Source of the DNA: an uncultured Phocaeicola sp.
GTDB taxonomy: Bacteria > Bacteroidota > Bacteroidia > Bacteroidales > Bacteroidaceae
Direction of reading: 5' to 3'
Assembly: GCA_944320845.1 (NCBI GenBank)
Contig: CALUJA010000011.1
Span: forward strand, 1-64,000
DNA length: 64,000 nt
Shown here: positions 9,139 through 18,936 of the stretch, piece after piece
How the letters are laid out: every line of letters begins with the position of its first letter
Position numbering within the stretch: position 1 is the stretch's first letter
The notes under the pieces: model-generated
What the model was told of the DNA's origin: nothing
Seen by the model: only the letters and a program-made list of their open reading frames with translations
The model's database searches: none
Made by a program: the position numbers and the translations under genes

Positions 9139-10104
9139 TTACAGAACCGGCTTTTCAGATTTCAACGACGGCGAAGCAGTCTCCACATACGGCCATCCGT
9201 CTTTCCAGCATACTTTATCCAGCATCAATACACGCCCGTCCGGATTGGCCACGCTTACAGCGTGATAAAGCATCCAGTCGTTTCCGGCGTTGTCGGTTAC
9301 AATCTCCGAGTTATGCCCCGTTCCTACAAAAGCCTCATTCTTGTGTATCAAGATTTCATGATGATTGTCCAGCATGTTGCGTCCCTGCTTGTCGACATAG
9401 GGCCCGAACAAATTTTCGGAACGCCCCACCACCGTGGTATATGTACTCTTCAAGCCTTCACAGCATGAGCCTACAGAAGCAAACAGATAATAATATCCCC
9501 CGTGCTTGTGTATGTAAGTCCCCTCGTATGCCTTGCCTGCTATCTGCTTCGGCTTCTCGCCCGACTTGACTTTCAGGCCGTCGTCGGCCAGTTCTATCGC
9601 GTAAATTCCGCTGAAGCTCCCCCAAAACAGATATTTCTTCCCGCCATCTTCCATGTAGAAGGGGTCGATGGAGTTTTGAACCCCAATCCCGTTACTGCGG
9701 AACATCATCCCGCAGTCGGTAAACGGCCCGGAAGGACGGTCGGCTACCGCACAACCGATGCCGCAAGTCCATTCCCCTCCCCATACCGACATGGAATAAT
9801 AAAGCACATACTTGTCGCCGATTTTATTTATATCCGGCGCCCACAATCCCCCGTTCGGTTCAAAATCCGGGCGGGTCTCATCCGTAAATGCCGTTCCCAC
9901 CAGCTCCCAGTTCACCAAATCCTTTGAACGGTGAATGGGCAGATTACGAATATCCTCCGTTGCATAAAGATAAAAATAGCCGTCATCGCCCTTTATCACA
10001 GTCGGGTCAGGAAGACTGTAGTTTACCACAGGATTGACATAAAAGTCTGCCGCCGACAAATTCGCCGCAGCAAACAGCCCTAAAAATAAATACTTGAACT
10101 TCAT
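9139..10104 (-). CDS. Glycoside hydrolase family 43, arabinanase-like, secreted
   Basis: 321 residues with a signal peptide ending about AANLSA. The GH43 residues are base Asp (SLPDPTVIKGDDG), modulator Asp (NSIDPFYMEDGGKKYLFWG) and acid Glu (AYEGTYIHKHGGYYYLF). The last two segments and APDINKIGDKYVLYYS resemble endo-1,5-alpha-L-arabinanases and related arabinan-active enzymes more than the other three GH43 proteins here do. This is the best single clue to an arabinan-type substrate. It sits in the middle of the susCD operon, with 12 to 13 bases to both neighbours. Confidence 0.85.
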   Translation of the reverse strand: MKFKYLFLGLFAAANLSAADFYVNPVVNYSLPDPTVIKGDDGYFYLYATEDIRNLPIHRSKDLVNWELVGTAFTDETRPDFEPNGGLWAPDINKIGDKYVLYYSMSVWGGEWTCGIGCAVADRPSGPFTDCGMMFRSNGIGVQNSIDPFYMEDGGKKYLFWGSFSGIYAIELADDGLKVKSGEKPKQIAGKAYEGTYIHKHGGYYYLFASVGSCCEGLKSTYTTVVGRSENLFGPYVDKQGRNMLDNHHEILIHKNEAFVGTGHNSEIVTDNAGNDWMLYHAVSVANPDGRVLMLDKVCWKDGWPYVETASPSLKSEKPVL

Positions 10105-10117
10105 ATCTTACTTATCA

Positions 10118-11092
10118 TTATTTAACCAAACGCGGAACTATATAATCCTTGCTTATCCTCATCTTATCCTTACCATCCACCTGCACAAAATCAACTTTTC
10201 CAATATACATCGCCCGAGGATGTATATTCTGTGAATCCTTATGAGCGTGGTAAACAATACGCATATTCCCTTCTTTGTCTGTAAACATCGCACTATGTCC
10301 GACTCCCACCAAGCCTTCCGGCTTTTGCAGCAGGGGATTGTCATCATATTTCTCCCATCGTCCCATAATATCATCAGCAACAGCGCAACCGATTCCATAG
10401 AACTGGCTTTCATAACTGTTTGCCGAATAGGTCATATAATACCTCCCTTTGTGCTTTATGACGAAAGAACCTTCGTTCACTCTCGGCCAAACCTCTTCCC
10501 AAGCCTGAGAAACATGAATGCATGGACGCATCGTCTGTTCTTTTATCGTCATCAAATCTTCTTCCAGCTCTGCAACCCATATGTTCAATCCGTCATTAAA
10601 CCTGTCAAAAAACAAATAAGCCTTACCGTCATCATCAACAAACAAGGAATTGTCAATGCACTTTTCATCTTCAATCATAGGCTTCTTGACCGTTTGCCTA
10701 AACGGCCCCAACGGGGATTGGGATGTAGCGACACAGATATGCTCTTCTGCTGAATAATACATATAGAACATTCCGTCAATTTCATATACTTCAGGTGCCC
10801 AGAACCAATGGTCTCCCCACACATCCCCTTTAGCCAAAGCCAAGCCTTTCCGCCTCCAGTTCAGCAAATCATCAGACACATAAACCTCAATGCCTTCGTC
10901 CGCATTCGTTCCATACACATAATAAGTCCCGTCATGCAGCATAATAAACGGATCGGCCAAGGTCACCCTTTCATTCAATACCACCAGTGTGTCTTTTTGT
11001 CCGTCATCCAGGCTCTTCTTGCCGGTTCCTCCTCCGCAAGACACCAAGAGGAAAAAAACCGACATCAACCACAAATTTAATAATTTATTCAT
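10118..11092 (-). CDS. Glycoside hydrolase family 43 lipoprotein
   Basis: 324 residues; lipobox LLVSCGGG predicts lipidation at Cys19. GH43 acids: base Asp in TLADPFIMLHDG, modulator Asp in CIDNSLFVDDDGKAYLF, acid Glu in VNEGSFVIKHKGRYY. FWAPEVYEIDGMFYMYYSA and GHSAMFTDKEGN complete the propeller. It most resembles beta-xylosidase/alpha-L-arabinofuranosidase members. It lies 4 bases after the large GH43 gene and is transcribed with it. The base composition is more A/T-rich than the flanking housekeeping genes, as for the whole 10.1-18.5 kb stretch. Confidence 0.85.
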   Translation of the reverse strand: MNKLLNLWLMSVFFLLVSCGGGTGKKSLDDGQKDTLVVLNERVTLADPFIMLHDGTYYVYGTNADEGIEVYVSDDLLNWRRKGLALAKGDVWGDHWFWAPEVYEIDGMFYMYYSAEEHICVATSQSPLGPFRQTVKKPMIEDEKCIDNSLFVDDDGKAYLFFDRFNDGLNIWVAELEEDLMTIKEQTMRPCIHVSQAWEEVWPRVNEGSFVIKHKGRYYMTYSANSYESQFYGIGCAVADDIMGRWEKYDDNPLLQKPEGLVGVGHSAMFTDKEGNMRIVYHAHKDSQNIHPRAMYIGKVDFVQVDGKDKMRISKDYIVPRLVK

Positions 11093-11096
11093 CTTT

Positions 11097-13862
11097 TCAT
11101 TCAGCTATATGATAATATAATATCCCATTATAAGACACTTCACAATTTTCCGAATACAAACCGACGCGAGATTCTGCAAAATCGACAGCGTAACTGCCGA
11201 CTTCTTTCCCGTCGACAAACAGATAAAGTTTGTTTCCTCTTCTTACGGCACGCACATTATAAGAATCCTTAAACAATTCTCTTATACGAATCTTATATAT
11301 ATGACGCTTCAAGTCTTCCGCATTCTTATTGACAAACCGGAAGCCTTCCGCCTTTACCGGTTCAAAAACCGCTTTATTATACACCGGATGCTCAGCTAAA
11401 GATACATTTTTTATCGGCAGCGGATACCATTTTCCCTGTTTCAAGAATTCAATATTGAAGTTTGAAAACATATTTTCCACCAATCCGTCTTCCCCATCCA
11501 CTTCCTGACGGTTCAAATAAACAGCATCCAACCATGTAGGAAACCGCATTCGGTATCCTTTTTCTATAAAGTCCGTATATTTTACATCGGCATACAATGT
11601 CTGCAAATGCGCAAGCGGACTGTTCCATTGCCGGATTATCTTGCCGTCTTTCATCATCGTCACTTCAAGCTGGCGCTTTTCGGCATCCAGTCCCACCTTC
11701 AGATAATTCTGCGAATCTATGTACAACGGAAAAATTCCTGCCTTCCCTTTATCCGAATGATTCGTTACCTGCACTTCGAATTCATAATCCTCCAAGAGTT
11801 CTCCCTTTACGGCAACCGCCTTATCCGACCGTGTCTGCAATCCTTTGTCCGTCTGAACATAATTTCCCTCTACAGTTTCCCAGCGCGGCATCACCGCATC
11901 ATAGTCATCAAAACCTATCGTATAAGTCACGCCATCAAAAGCACTCGCCCCACCGTTGGAGAAGACTCCCGGAATGCCGGCTTCATCTGTCAGGCCGGTA
12001 AACAAAAACTGTCCGGGAGCCGGTATCTCGTCCAACCAAACCTTCAGGCAATCCATATTCCTTTCGGCACGTAAAGAATGGTATGCCCCCCATTTAAAGT
12101 CTGGAGACAAGGGGAAACTCTGCTTCCGTTCCACTCCATCCCGACTTTCAAGGAAATACCAGATGTTTTGTCCGGCATCAAGCCCTATTCTCATATAATT
12201 AAGCCTGTCCTTCCACCAGATTGTCACTCCCGCTTCAGTCTGTGTTTTTACGCCTGCCTCAAACAAATAAGTACGAGCAGCACGGCTCCCCTTTATCAAA
12301 GCCTGAGACAAAGCGGAAGAAGCAACCTTCATTTCTCCACCCAACACGCTCCAATCAGAACCGTTATCCCATTGCCAGTGACTTTTCAAACGGGCAGCAT
12401 CATCAAACACATCCCCATAAGTCGGCTTTCCCGGCTCCGGATGATAACCTTGAGTCTTCTTGTCCGTTATCCCATCAACATATAATGTCTTATCAAAGAA
12501 ATGTATGCGGTTTATATACTGTCCCCGGTCTTCTGCATTCTTGTTGGCCATATAAACCAGCCACCATTCAAAGCCGTTTACCCCTCTCACTATATTCGGC
12601 TGCCCTGGAGTAAACAAAATATTCTCTGCCCTATCGGCATTCATGTCAAACAAAGCGACATCAAAGAAATTATCCTTCTCTCCTTTGGAAGTCTCAACGG
12701 CAAGCAGATTACTGCCACTGTTCAGATTCTGCAACTGTTTCTCGTCCAAATTCAAGATACAATAATCAGCCTTATCCTTCTGATAAATCAATGAACCATT
12801 CAGATAAATCTTTGTTGCCCCGGCATGATTGATACGCAAAGCATAATTATGATTCAAGTTACCAACCACAAAATTCTTACGCAACCATAACCGGGCGGAT
12901 TTCCATACCGTATTCTGTTTTCGCACGGTAGAACCCTCGATATTGACTGACGAAAAGCCTGTCTTTCCCCATTTCCAACCTGTATCATCAAAACCGGCCT
13001 TGTTCCATCCGCTTGCCGGAGCCTGCTCTGTATAAGCAAAGTCTGAAGAATGAAGTCTCAAAACATCCGGATAACTTTCCTCCAAATCAATCTGATTAGA
13101 CTTTACCACCGGATAACTGTATTTACTTCCATTCTGAAAGCCCAAAGGAGATTCTGCTTCAGCTACTCCCAACTGGTAATTGCCCCAATCAGTCGCCGTA
13201 TGATTGGCGTTATACATCATATAATACCTTCCGCGGTACTTTATGACCCACGGGCCCTCCGCCACTCTATTATCCATTGTTTCCCAAGTGTCGGGCAAAG
13301 AAGCAAACTGACAGACCGGCTCTCCGGCAAACTCTTCCGGATTTTTCATTTTCCGCCCCCATATCGTATTTCCGTCTGTGAAACGAACCATATACATATA
13401 CAGTTGACCGTCATCGTCCTTAAAAACATGCGGGTCAATCCGGTTATCCATCCAAGTTGCCTTAACCGGCTCTCTATAAGGGCCTAATACATCATCACTT
13501 TGGGCATGGGCAATATGCACGGCATGCCTGTCTTTCCCCCAATAATTTACCGACCAGTACAGATGAAACTGCCCGTTCAAGTAAAGCATGTTATTGGCAT
13601 GAATCTGATTGTCTCCGGCACCCGTTCCTTTAGTCCATTCATTATCCATTGAAACTACATGAACAGGCTTTCCCCAATGAACCAAATCATCGGAAACATA
13701 AAAGTCGCCAAAGGTATTGACACCTCCAATAAAATATTTTCCATTATACTTGACAACTCCTGCATCTGCCACTCCCGGCAATACCGGATTGTCTATATTT
13801 TGGGCATTAGCCAGACTCAAGCCTCCTCCCACCAAAAGACAGATAAAAAAATGTGCTTTCAT
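11097..13862 (-). CDS. Large multidomain GH43 enzyme with inserted and C-terminal beta-sandwich domains
   Basis: 921 residues with a signal peptide (KAHFFICLLVGGGLSLANAQ). A GH43 propeller begins at about 25: base Asp in PGVADAGVVKYNGKYF, modulator Asp in RIDPHVFKDDDG, acid Glu in VAEGPWVIKYRGRYYMMY. At about 280-410 a galactose-binding-like sandwich (GWNKAGFDDTGWKWGKTGF ... YLNGSLIY) seems to interrupt the propeller, whose last blade returns near NIVRGVNGFEWWLVYMAN. Two ConA/LamG-like parts follow from about 490, the second apparently broken by a discoidin-like stretch before it ends with LYLFVDGKEVG. The start at MKAHFF (13862) gives a clean signal peptide; a promoter box lies 19 bases upstream at 13881-13888. 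First enzyme gene after susD. Confidence 0.8.
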   Translation of the reverse strand: MKAHFFICLLVGGGLSLANAQNIDNPVLPGVADAGVVKYNGKYFIGGVNTFGDFYVSDDLVHWGKPVHVVSMDNEWTKGTGAGDNQIHANNMLYLNGQFHLYWSVNYWGKDRHAVHIAHAQSDDVLGPYREPVKATWMDNRIDPHVFKDDDGQLYMYMVRFTDGNTIWGRKMKNPEEFAGEPVCQFASLPDTWETMDNRVAEGPWVIKYRGRYYMMYNANHTATDWGNYQLGVAEAESPLGFQNGSKYSYPVVKSNQIDLEESYPDVLRLHSSDFAYTEQAPASGWNKAGFDDTGWKWGKTGFSSVNIEGSTVRKQNTVWKSARLWLRKNFVVGNLNHNYALRINHAGATKIYLNGSLIYQKDKADYCILNLDEKQLQNLNSGSNLLAVETSKGEKDNFFDVALFDMNADRAENILFTPGQPNIVRGVNGFEWWLVYMANKNAEDRGQYINRIHFFDKTLYVDGITDKKTQGYHPEPGKPTYGDVFDDAARLKSHWQWDNGSDWSVLGGEMKVASSALSQALIKGSRAARTYLFEAGVKTQTEAGVTIWWKDRLNYMRIGLDAGQNIWYFLESRDGVERKQSFPLSPDFKWGAYHSLRAERNMDCLKVWLDEIPAPGQFLFTGLTDEAGIPGVFSNGGASAFDGVTYTIGFDDYDAVMPRWETVEGNYVQTDKGLQTRSDKAVAVKGELLEDYEFEVQVTNHSDKGKAGIFPLYIDSQNYLKVGLDAEKRQLEVTMMKDGKIIRQWNSPLAHLQTLYADVKYTDFIEKGYRMRFPTWLDAVYLNRQEVDGEDGLVENMFSNFNIEFLKQGKWYPLPIKNVSLAEHPVYNKAVFEPVKAEGFRFVNKNAEDLKRHIYKIRIRELFKDSYNVRAVRRGNKLYLFVDGKEVGSYAVDFAESRVGLYSENCEVSYNGILYYHIAE

Positions 13863-13880
13863 AATTTTCCAATTAAAGGA

Positions 13881-13888
13881 CAAAGGTA
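13881..13888 (-). promoter_or_regulatory. Internal -7 box before the GH43 gene block
   Basis: TACCTTTG on the minus strand, perfect to TAnnTTTG, 19 bases before the ATG at 13862. It lies in the downstream arm of the hairpin at 13882-13924, so the same bases could serve as a promoter element in DNA and a terminator arm in RNA. Confidence 0.45.
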
Positions 13889-13924
13889 CACCACGAATAT
13901 CCTACAATACCGTGGTGCACCTTT
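13882..13924 (-). terminator. Hairpin between susD and the enzyme genes (partial terminator or attenuator)
   Basis: Arms 13882-13895 and 13911-13924 form a 14-bp stem with one mismatch and a 15-base loop, starting 4 bases after the susD stop. On the minus strand the stem ends in CCTTT followed by GTCCTTTAATTG, a weak U-rich tail. This suits partial termination, leaving susCD mRNA in excess over the enzymes. Confidence 0.6.
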
Positions 13925-13928
13925 ATGA

Positions 13929-15500
13929 TTAATACATCGGATTCTGGGTTAACTGCCCTTCACTTTGGTCGATTTCTGATTGCGGAATAGGCAAACGGCG
14001 GTGCTTCCCTATCACAAAGTTATTGAAATCGGCATCGCGAGACTTCAGCTCGTCGATACCCGCCTGTGAATCCAACAATCCCCAACGCTTCAAATCGGCC
14101 CATCTCCAGCCTTCAAAACATAACTCCAAAGTTCTTTCCATCTGCAAACGCTTTAAGAAAGCTTCTTTTGAAGAAAGACAAGAAGCCCATTGACTGTCTT
14201 CCAGTTTGGCAAGACCGACACGCGTTCTTACTTGGTCTACATATTTGGCTGCATCCGATACTTTTCCATCAGTTTCAACAATACATTCGGCATAATTCAA
14301 CAGAATATCCGCATAGCGCATAATCCTATAATTGTTCCGGGCAAAATAATCTTCAACTTCCCGATAATATGAAGTGCTGTATTTACGGATGTAACAATCT
14401 TCCGGATCCTTTCCCCAACTGTTCCATTGCTCATCATTATCTGCGTCCGCTATACTATAATATTTCTTCGACTCGTCAGGAAAATCTTTTGAAAAGCCAT
14501 GATACAAAATACTATTATACAAGCGAATGTCATTCTTGCCGTCTTCCCGCTTTTCCTTCAGGAATTCATCGACCAACCAACGACGGGCCTTTCCGTCTCC
14601 CCAACCAATTCCACTCGGAGCATAGAACTGCGTACGTTGGAAACCCGTCGCCATACTTGCATCATTGCCTGTTCCTCCTTTATTGGTATCATCAAACTGG
14701 ATTTCAAAAATACCTTCCTTGTTGTTTTCATCCAAATCAGTAAAATTATCCACCCAATTATCTATCAATCCATACAGTGTCCCCTCTCTTTCTATCAACC
14801 AAGAAAGCTGCTCTTTGGCCTTATCATACAAATGCTGCTGCATATAAGCTTTTCCTAAAAGAGCTTTAGCCGCTCCTTTGGTAGCGCGCCCCACATTTTC
14901 CGCATTCCATGATTCTGGCAGATATTCAGCAGCAAACAGCAAGTCTTTCTCTATTTGACCCCAAATTTCAGCTTCCGAAGCATCTTTTGGTCTATATCCG
15001 GCCTCAACCGGCTCAAGAACCAAAGTTCCTTTTTCCCAAAGCAAATTTATCTGGAAATACCATAAAGCGCGCATAAACGAAGCTTGAGCCAGCACCCGAT
15101 TCTTTTCCGTTTCATCCATTTCTATATCCGGAACATATTTCAAGACCTGATTACAGCGGAATATACCCATATAGAAAAACTCCCAATGCTGGTTGTTCCC
15201 TTCGTTAAAGTTATAATTCGAATACAAAAAGCGCGTCCAATCTCCCAATTCAATCCAAGGAGAAGAACTCCATCCCTCATCAGAAGTCAAATCATATCTG
15301 AAAGAAAGCCATCGCATCCAAGTAGGCTCTTTATACAATGCGCTATAACAAGCATTTACTCCCGCTACAGCATCTTCGGCCTTATTCCAAAATGTTGGTA
15401 TAGTTACTTCATTCGGATTGTCTATATCCAACAAGTCTCCACTACATCCGGTGCATAAAGCAAAAGCACCACACATCAAAAACTTATATATATTTTTCAT
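13929..15500 (-). CDS. SusD/RagB-family outer-membrane glycan-binding lipoprotein
   Basis: 523-residue surface lipoprotein that forms the lid of the SusC channel and binds oligosaccharides. The N-terminus MKNIYKFLMCGAFALCTGC has a lipobox at Cys19, followed by SGDLLDIDNPNEVTIPTFW, typical of SusD. Internal TPR-like helices (ASFMRALWYFQINLLWEKG; GAAKALLGKAYMQQHLYDKA) and the C-terminal ERTLELCFEGWRWADLKRWG are family hallmarks. It starts 24 bases after susC and ends just before the hairpin at 13882-13924. The ligand is inferred to be an arabinose-rich glycan from the enzymes next to it. Confidence 0.95.
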   Translation of the reverse strand: MKNIYKFLMCGAFALCTGCSGDLLDIDNPNEVTIPTFWNKAEDAVAGVNACYSALYKEPTWMRWLSFRYDLTSDEGWSSSPWIELGDWTRFLYSNYNFNEGNNQHWEFFYMGIFRCNQVLKYVPDIEMDETEKNRVLAQASFMRALWYFQINLLWEKGTLVLEPVEAGYRPKDASEAEIWGQIEKDLLFAAEYLPESWNAENVGRATKGAAKALLGKAYMQQHLYDKAKEQLSWLIEREGTLYGLIDNWVDNFTDLDENNKEGIFEIQFDDTNKGGTGNDASMATGFQRTQFYAPSGIGWGDGKARRWLVDEFLKEKREDGKNDIRLYNSILYHGFSKDFPDESKKYYSIADADNDEQWNSWGKDPEDCYIRKYSTSYYREVEDYFARNNYRIMRYADILLNYAECIVETDGKVSDAAKYVDQVRTRVGLAKLEDSQWASCLSSKEAFLKRLQMERTLELCFEGWRWADLKRWGLLDSQAGIDELKSRDADFNNFVIGKHRRLPIPQSEIDQSEGQLTQNPMY

Positions 15501-15524
15501 ATCACATTTTCTTTAGATTATCTA

Positions 15525-18524
15525 TTAAAAGGTTAAATCCAAACCAAACATTACAGAGCGCGTATTAGGGAAAGCAAAGCTGCATGTTCCGCGATTCCAT
15601 ACATCTGTATTGACAAAGTCCGGGTCTAATCCACTATATCCAGTGATTGTTATCAGATTGCTTCCTGTTACATACAAGCGCAAATTGTCTATTCCATAGT
15701 TTGTCAAGAAAGTCTTCTTGAATGTATATCCCAAAGAAATATTCTTCAGCCTGAAATAAGAACCATTCTCCAAGAAACGGTCGCTATCCCAAGAATTCCG
15801 TTGGTCGCCATAAATGATGCGAGGCGTGCTTGAATTGGGATTTTCCTGATAAGGCTCCTCACCTTTATCAAAACGGATATAATTAGAGTTGTCGGAAAAC
15901 AAGCGTCCCTGCCAACGGTCTACATTATAAATCTTATTTCCAAACTGCCCATACCACATCATACTCAAATCAAAGTTTTTCCACTCAGCATTAAAAATCA
16001 AGGAAGTCTGCAATTTTGCCCACGGGCTGCCACAAATCTGACGGTCGTTTGCCGTGATATTCGTATCGTCATCCGTATTCACGTATCTTACATCTCCCAG
16101 CTGAGGCCGTTTCTCATTAATCAAAATCGGTTCACCCTTTGAGTTTACATAGTTGTCAATATCAGCCTGCGTTCTGAACAAGCCATCCGTTTTATAAAGA
16201 TAGAACATACCCAACGGTTCTCCCGGCTTGCTGATAGCCTGCCCCGAGATAACATAAGGTTTGTCATATCCCAAATCAGTCACTTCATTTTTCAAGGTTG
16301 TCAAGCTCAAGCTTACATTATATTTAAAGTCTGATACTTGGTCTCTCCATCCTACGGTCATTTCAAACCCTTGATTTTTCAAACTTGCCGCATTCGCCTT
16401 AGGCGCTCCTTCTTGATTACCGGTAGAAAGAGCGATGGGCATATCCGTCAACACATCCGAAGTCTTAGAAACATAATACTCCGCACTCACATTCAGCCGC
16501 TGGTTAAGGAAAGCCGCGTCAAAACCAAAGTTCATCGTCTCTTTCGTCTCCCAAACCAGGTCGCTGTTGACCAATTTAACCTGCGCAGCTCCTGACACGG
16601 GAACCCCTCCGATAATGGTTACCAGACTTTGATTTATCGTGCCAAGATAATCCCAATCGTCGATAGAAGAATTACCCAAGCGTCCCCAGTTTCCTCTAAT
16701 CTTCAAATCATCAATCCATGAAACCTTAAAGAATTTTTCTTTAGAGATTCTCCATGCCGCCGAGAAGGAAGGGAAATTTCCCCAACGATTTTCTTTTGAC
16801 AGGCGCGAAGTACCGTCACGACGGAAAGTCGCCGTCAAATAATACTTGTCATCATAAATATAATTTGCGCGTCCCAAATAAGAAATCATGGCATTCTCGC
16901 TGATGCTGTTCGTATTCTGCTGATTGCCTTTTCCTGCGTTCAGCACCTCCAGATAGTCTTCATAGCCAAGCATCGGGAAATTCAGGCGTGAAGCCCACAG
17001 ACCTTCCCATTCATGATGCTGGTAAGTAGTACCAACTACGGCATCTACATGATGCTTTCCGAAGTCTTTGTTAAAGTTCAGCGTATGTTCCACCAGCATA
17101 TTATAGGTGTTGTCACGCTGTTTCTGGCTTTCCGGGTCACGGTGTTCCTGATTCTGCGTCCAGTTTCCTTCCCCTCTGAACCATGACTTTTCATAGAAAT
17201 AAAGGTCAATACCTCCATTAAACTTATATGAAAGGAAATCAAAAGGCTTGAACTCCAGCCACAAAGAACCGTTCAAACGATTCTGGCGCTCATGCATCTT
17301 CTCCAGATTCTCGCGGGCTATCGGATTTGTGCCGAATGTATTATACTTGGCAGCGTCTCCATATCCGTATCCGCCCGGATTGTTTTCATCGTAAACCGGT
17401 ATCGTAGGCATCATACGCACGACATCATTGTAAGGGTTTGTCTGCAAGGGATCCTTGTTTGTCAGTGAATAGGCCAGATTTTCACCGAAAGAAAACCATC
17501 CTTTCTTGCCGGTGGTATTTACACGGAAACTGTATCGGTCGAAATTATTGCCGTATGAAACGCCATCGTTATTATAATACCCCGCCGACACATAATAGTT
17601 GCCCGAGTCACTGCCACCAGACAAAGACACGTTATAATCCTGCACCAAGGCCGTTTTAAACACTTCATCCTGCCAGTCTGTATCAAACTCAGAATGCTGC
17701 TGAAGAGCCGTAATGCTGGCAACGCCGTTCTTTATGGCCTCACTGTAAGCCATATCATTATATTTCTTATATTCAGCCGCGTTCATCAAATCGTATTTCG
17801 GACTCCATTCCAAGGTCTCCTTTACGCTGACTCCTACTTTCATCGGGCCTTCCTTACCCTTCTTGGTGGTAACGATAATCACACCGTTGGCGGCACGCGA
17901 ACCATAGATGGCTGCCGCAGAAGCATCCTTCAAGATTTGAATGGACTCGATATCCGCCGGATTAAAGTCTACGCCCGGATCGGCAATCATTCCGTCGACA
18001 ATCCACAACGGACTGTTGTCACTCAAAGAGCCAATGCCACGGATTTCAATGGAAGCGTCCTCGCCTGCACGCCCAGTACTGCGGACATTGATACCTGTTG
18101 CCAGACCCTGCAACTGGCTGGTGATGGTTCCTGCCGCACTCTTTTTCATTTCTTTGGCATCAACGACGGCAACCGCACCTGTCAAATCCGATTTTTTCAC
18201 CGTCTGGTATCCGATTACAACCACTTCATCGAGCGCTTCGGAATCATCCTTCAGAACTACCCTCAAGGGCTGACCCTTAAACTCTATTTCTTGCGAAACC
18301 ATTCCTATATAAGAAAAGACCAGAATGTCCCCATTTTTTCCTTCCAGCACGAAGTTTCCGTCCAAATCCGTGGTCGTACCCACAGTAGTTCCCTTTATAA
18401 CCACATTTACTCCTATGAGGGGAAGATCGTCTACATCGACCACACTACCGGTCATCTTCACATTTTGCGCCTGAATACTCAGTGTAAAAAGTAAAAGACA
18501 TAAAAATAACAGCTTTTTACTCAT
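15525..18524 (-). CDS. SusC/RagA-family TonB-dependent outer-membrane transporter
   Basis: 999 residues. Signal peptide (KKLLFLCLLLFTLSIQAQ), then a carboxypeptidase-like repeat (GSVVDVDDLPLIGVNVVIKG) about 25-100, a TonB-box region near DEVVVIGYQTVKKSDLTGA, a plug with the SusC signature SPLWIVDGM and DASAAAIYGSRAANGVI, and a 22-strand barrel ending in an aromatic residue (FGLDLTF). The start at 18524 is chosen because the longer frame (to 18626) crosses a perfect promoter box at 18615-18622 and lacks a signal peptide. It heads a seven-gene operon (susC, susD, four GH43 genes, toroid enzyme). Confidence 0.96.
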   Translation of the reverse strand: MSKKLLFLCLLLFTLSIQAQNVKMTGSVVDVDDLPLIGVNVVIKGTTVGTTTDLDGNFVLEGKNGDILVFSYIGMVSQEIEFKGQPLRVVLKDDSEALDEVVVIGYQTVKKSDLTGAVAVVDAKEMKKSAAGTITSQLQGLATGINVRSTGRAGEDASIEIRGIGSLSDNSPLWIVDGMIADPGVDFNPADIESIQILKDASAAAIYGSRAANGVIIVTTKKGKEGPMKVGVSVKETLEWSPKYDLMNAAEYKKYNDMAYSEAIKNGVASITALQQHSEFDTDWQDEVFKTALVQDYNVSLSGGSDSGNYYVSAGYYNNDGVSYGNNFDRYSFRVNTTGKKGWFSFGENLAYSLTNKDPLQTNPYNDVVRMMPTIPVYDENNPGGYGYGDAAKYNTFGTNPIARENLEKMHERQNRLNGSLWLEFKPFDFLSYKFNGGIDLYFYEKSWFRGEGNWTQNQEHRDPESQKQRDNTYNMLVEHTLNFNKDFGKHHVDAVVGTTYQHHEWEGLWASRLNFPMLGYEDYLEVLNAGKGNQQNTNSISENAMISYLGRANYIYDDKYYLTATFRRDGTSRLSKENRWGNFPSFSAAWRISKEKFFKVSWIDDLKIRGNWGRLGNSSIDDWDYLGTINQSLVTIIGGVPVSGAAQVKLVNSDLVWETKETMNFGFDAAFLNQRLNVSAEYYVSKTSDVLTDMPIALSTGNQEGAPKANAASLKNQGFEMTVGWRDQVSDFKYNVSLSLTTLKNEVTDLGYDKPYVISGQAISKPGEPLGMFYLYKTDGLFRTQADIDNYVNSKGEPILINEKRPQLGDVRYVNTDDDTNITANDRQICGSPWAKLQTSLIFNAEWKNFDLSMMWYGQFGNKIYNVDRWQGRLFSDNSNYIRFDKGEEPYQENPNSSTPRIIYGDQRNSWDSDRFLENGSYFRLKNISLGYTFKKTFLTNYGIDNLRLYVTGSNLITITGYSGLDPDFVNTDVWNRGTCSFAFPNTRSVMFGLDLTF

Positions 18525-18614
18525 GTCTAAATAGATTAGATTTAATACTATAAAATTGCTAATTAAAGAACAAAAATCAGGATCCTTCTTTCCTTCCCAT
18601 GTAATTACGTGGTG

Positions 18615-18622
18615 CAAATGTA
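18615..18622 (-). promoter_or_regulatory. -7 box of the susC operon
   Basis: TACATTTG on the minus strand, perfect to TAnnTTTG, with a TTG about 18 bases upstream as a possible -33 element. The predicted transcript has a leader of about 80 bases before the ATG at 18524. The neighbouring hybrid regulator is the likely activator. Confidence 0.65.
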
Positions 18623-18868
18623 GCAATCAGCCTTGCCTTACAAGACAACAAACGGCGCAAATCATAAAACAAAACATCCAAGGCAGAAACCTTTCCCCGC
18701 TTTTCCGAAAAATGGCAAGATTATTGCATGATAAGACCAAATTGTTTCATCTTTCCGCAAGATTCATACAGTACAGAAGCAGGCATCAAACAAAATTGCG
18801 GCAAGCATCCGCCCCAATTTCCGTGCGGACAGGCCTGCCGTTTCATGCTGTCAAAAACCGGCTTACGA

Positions 18869-18899
18869 CAAAGCCCGGCCTTGACAAGACCGGGCTTTG
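18869..18899 (-). terminator. Hairpin after the esterase gene
   Basis: Perfect 10-bp inverted repeat (18869-18878 and 18890-18899, CAAAGCCCGG/CCGGGCTTTG) with further pairing inside the loop. On the minus strand it lies about 38 bases after the esterase stop, and a T5 run comes some 10 bases later, so it is a plausible but not textbook terminator. Confidence 0.5.
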
Positions 18900-18936
18900 C
18901 CGCAAGAAACAACGGCCGCAAGAAGAAAGGGCCTCA

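Larger units (their letters stand above)
18525..18936. other. Intergenic region between susC and the esterase
   Basis: 412 bases without a supported gene. It holds the susC promoter box (18615-18622), an 80-base susC leader, and a strong hairpin near the esterase end (18869-18899). The middle (about 18640-18860) shows no recognisable motif; short frames there have no family resemblance. Confidence 0.6.
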
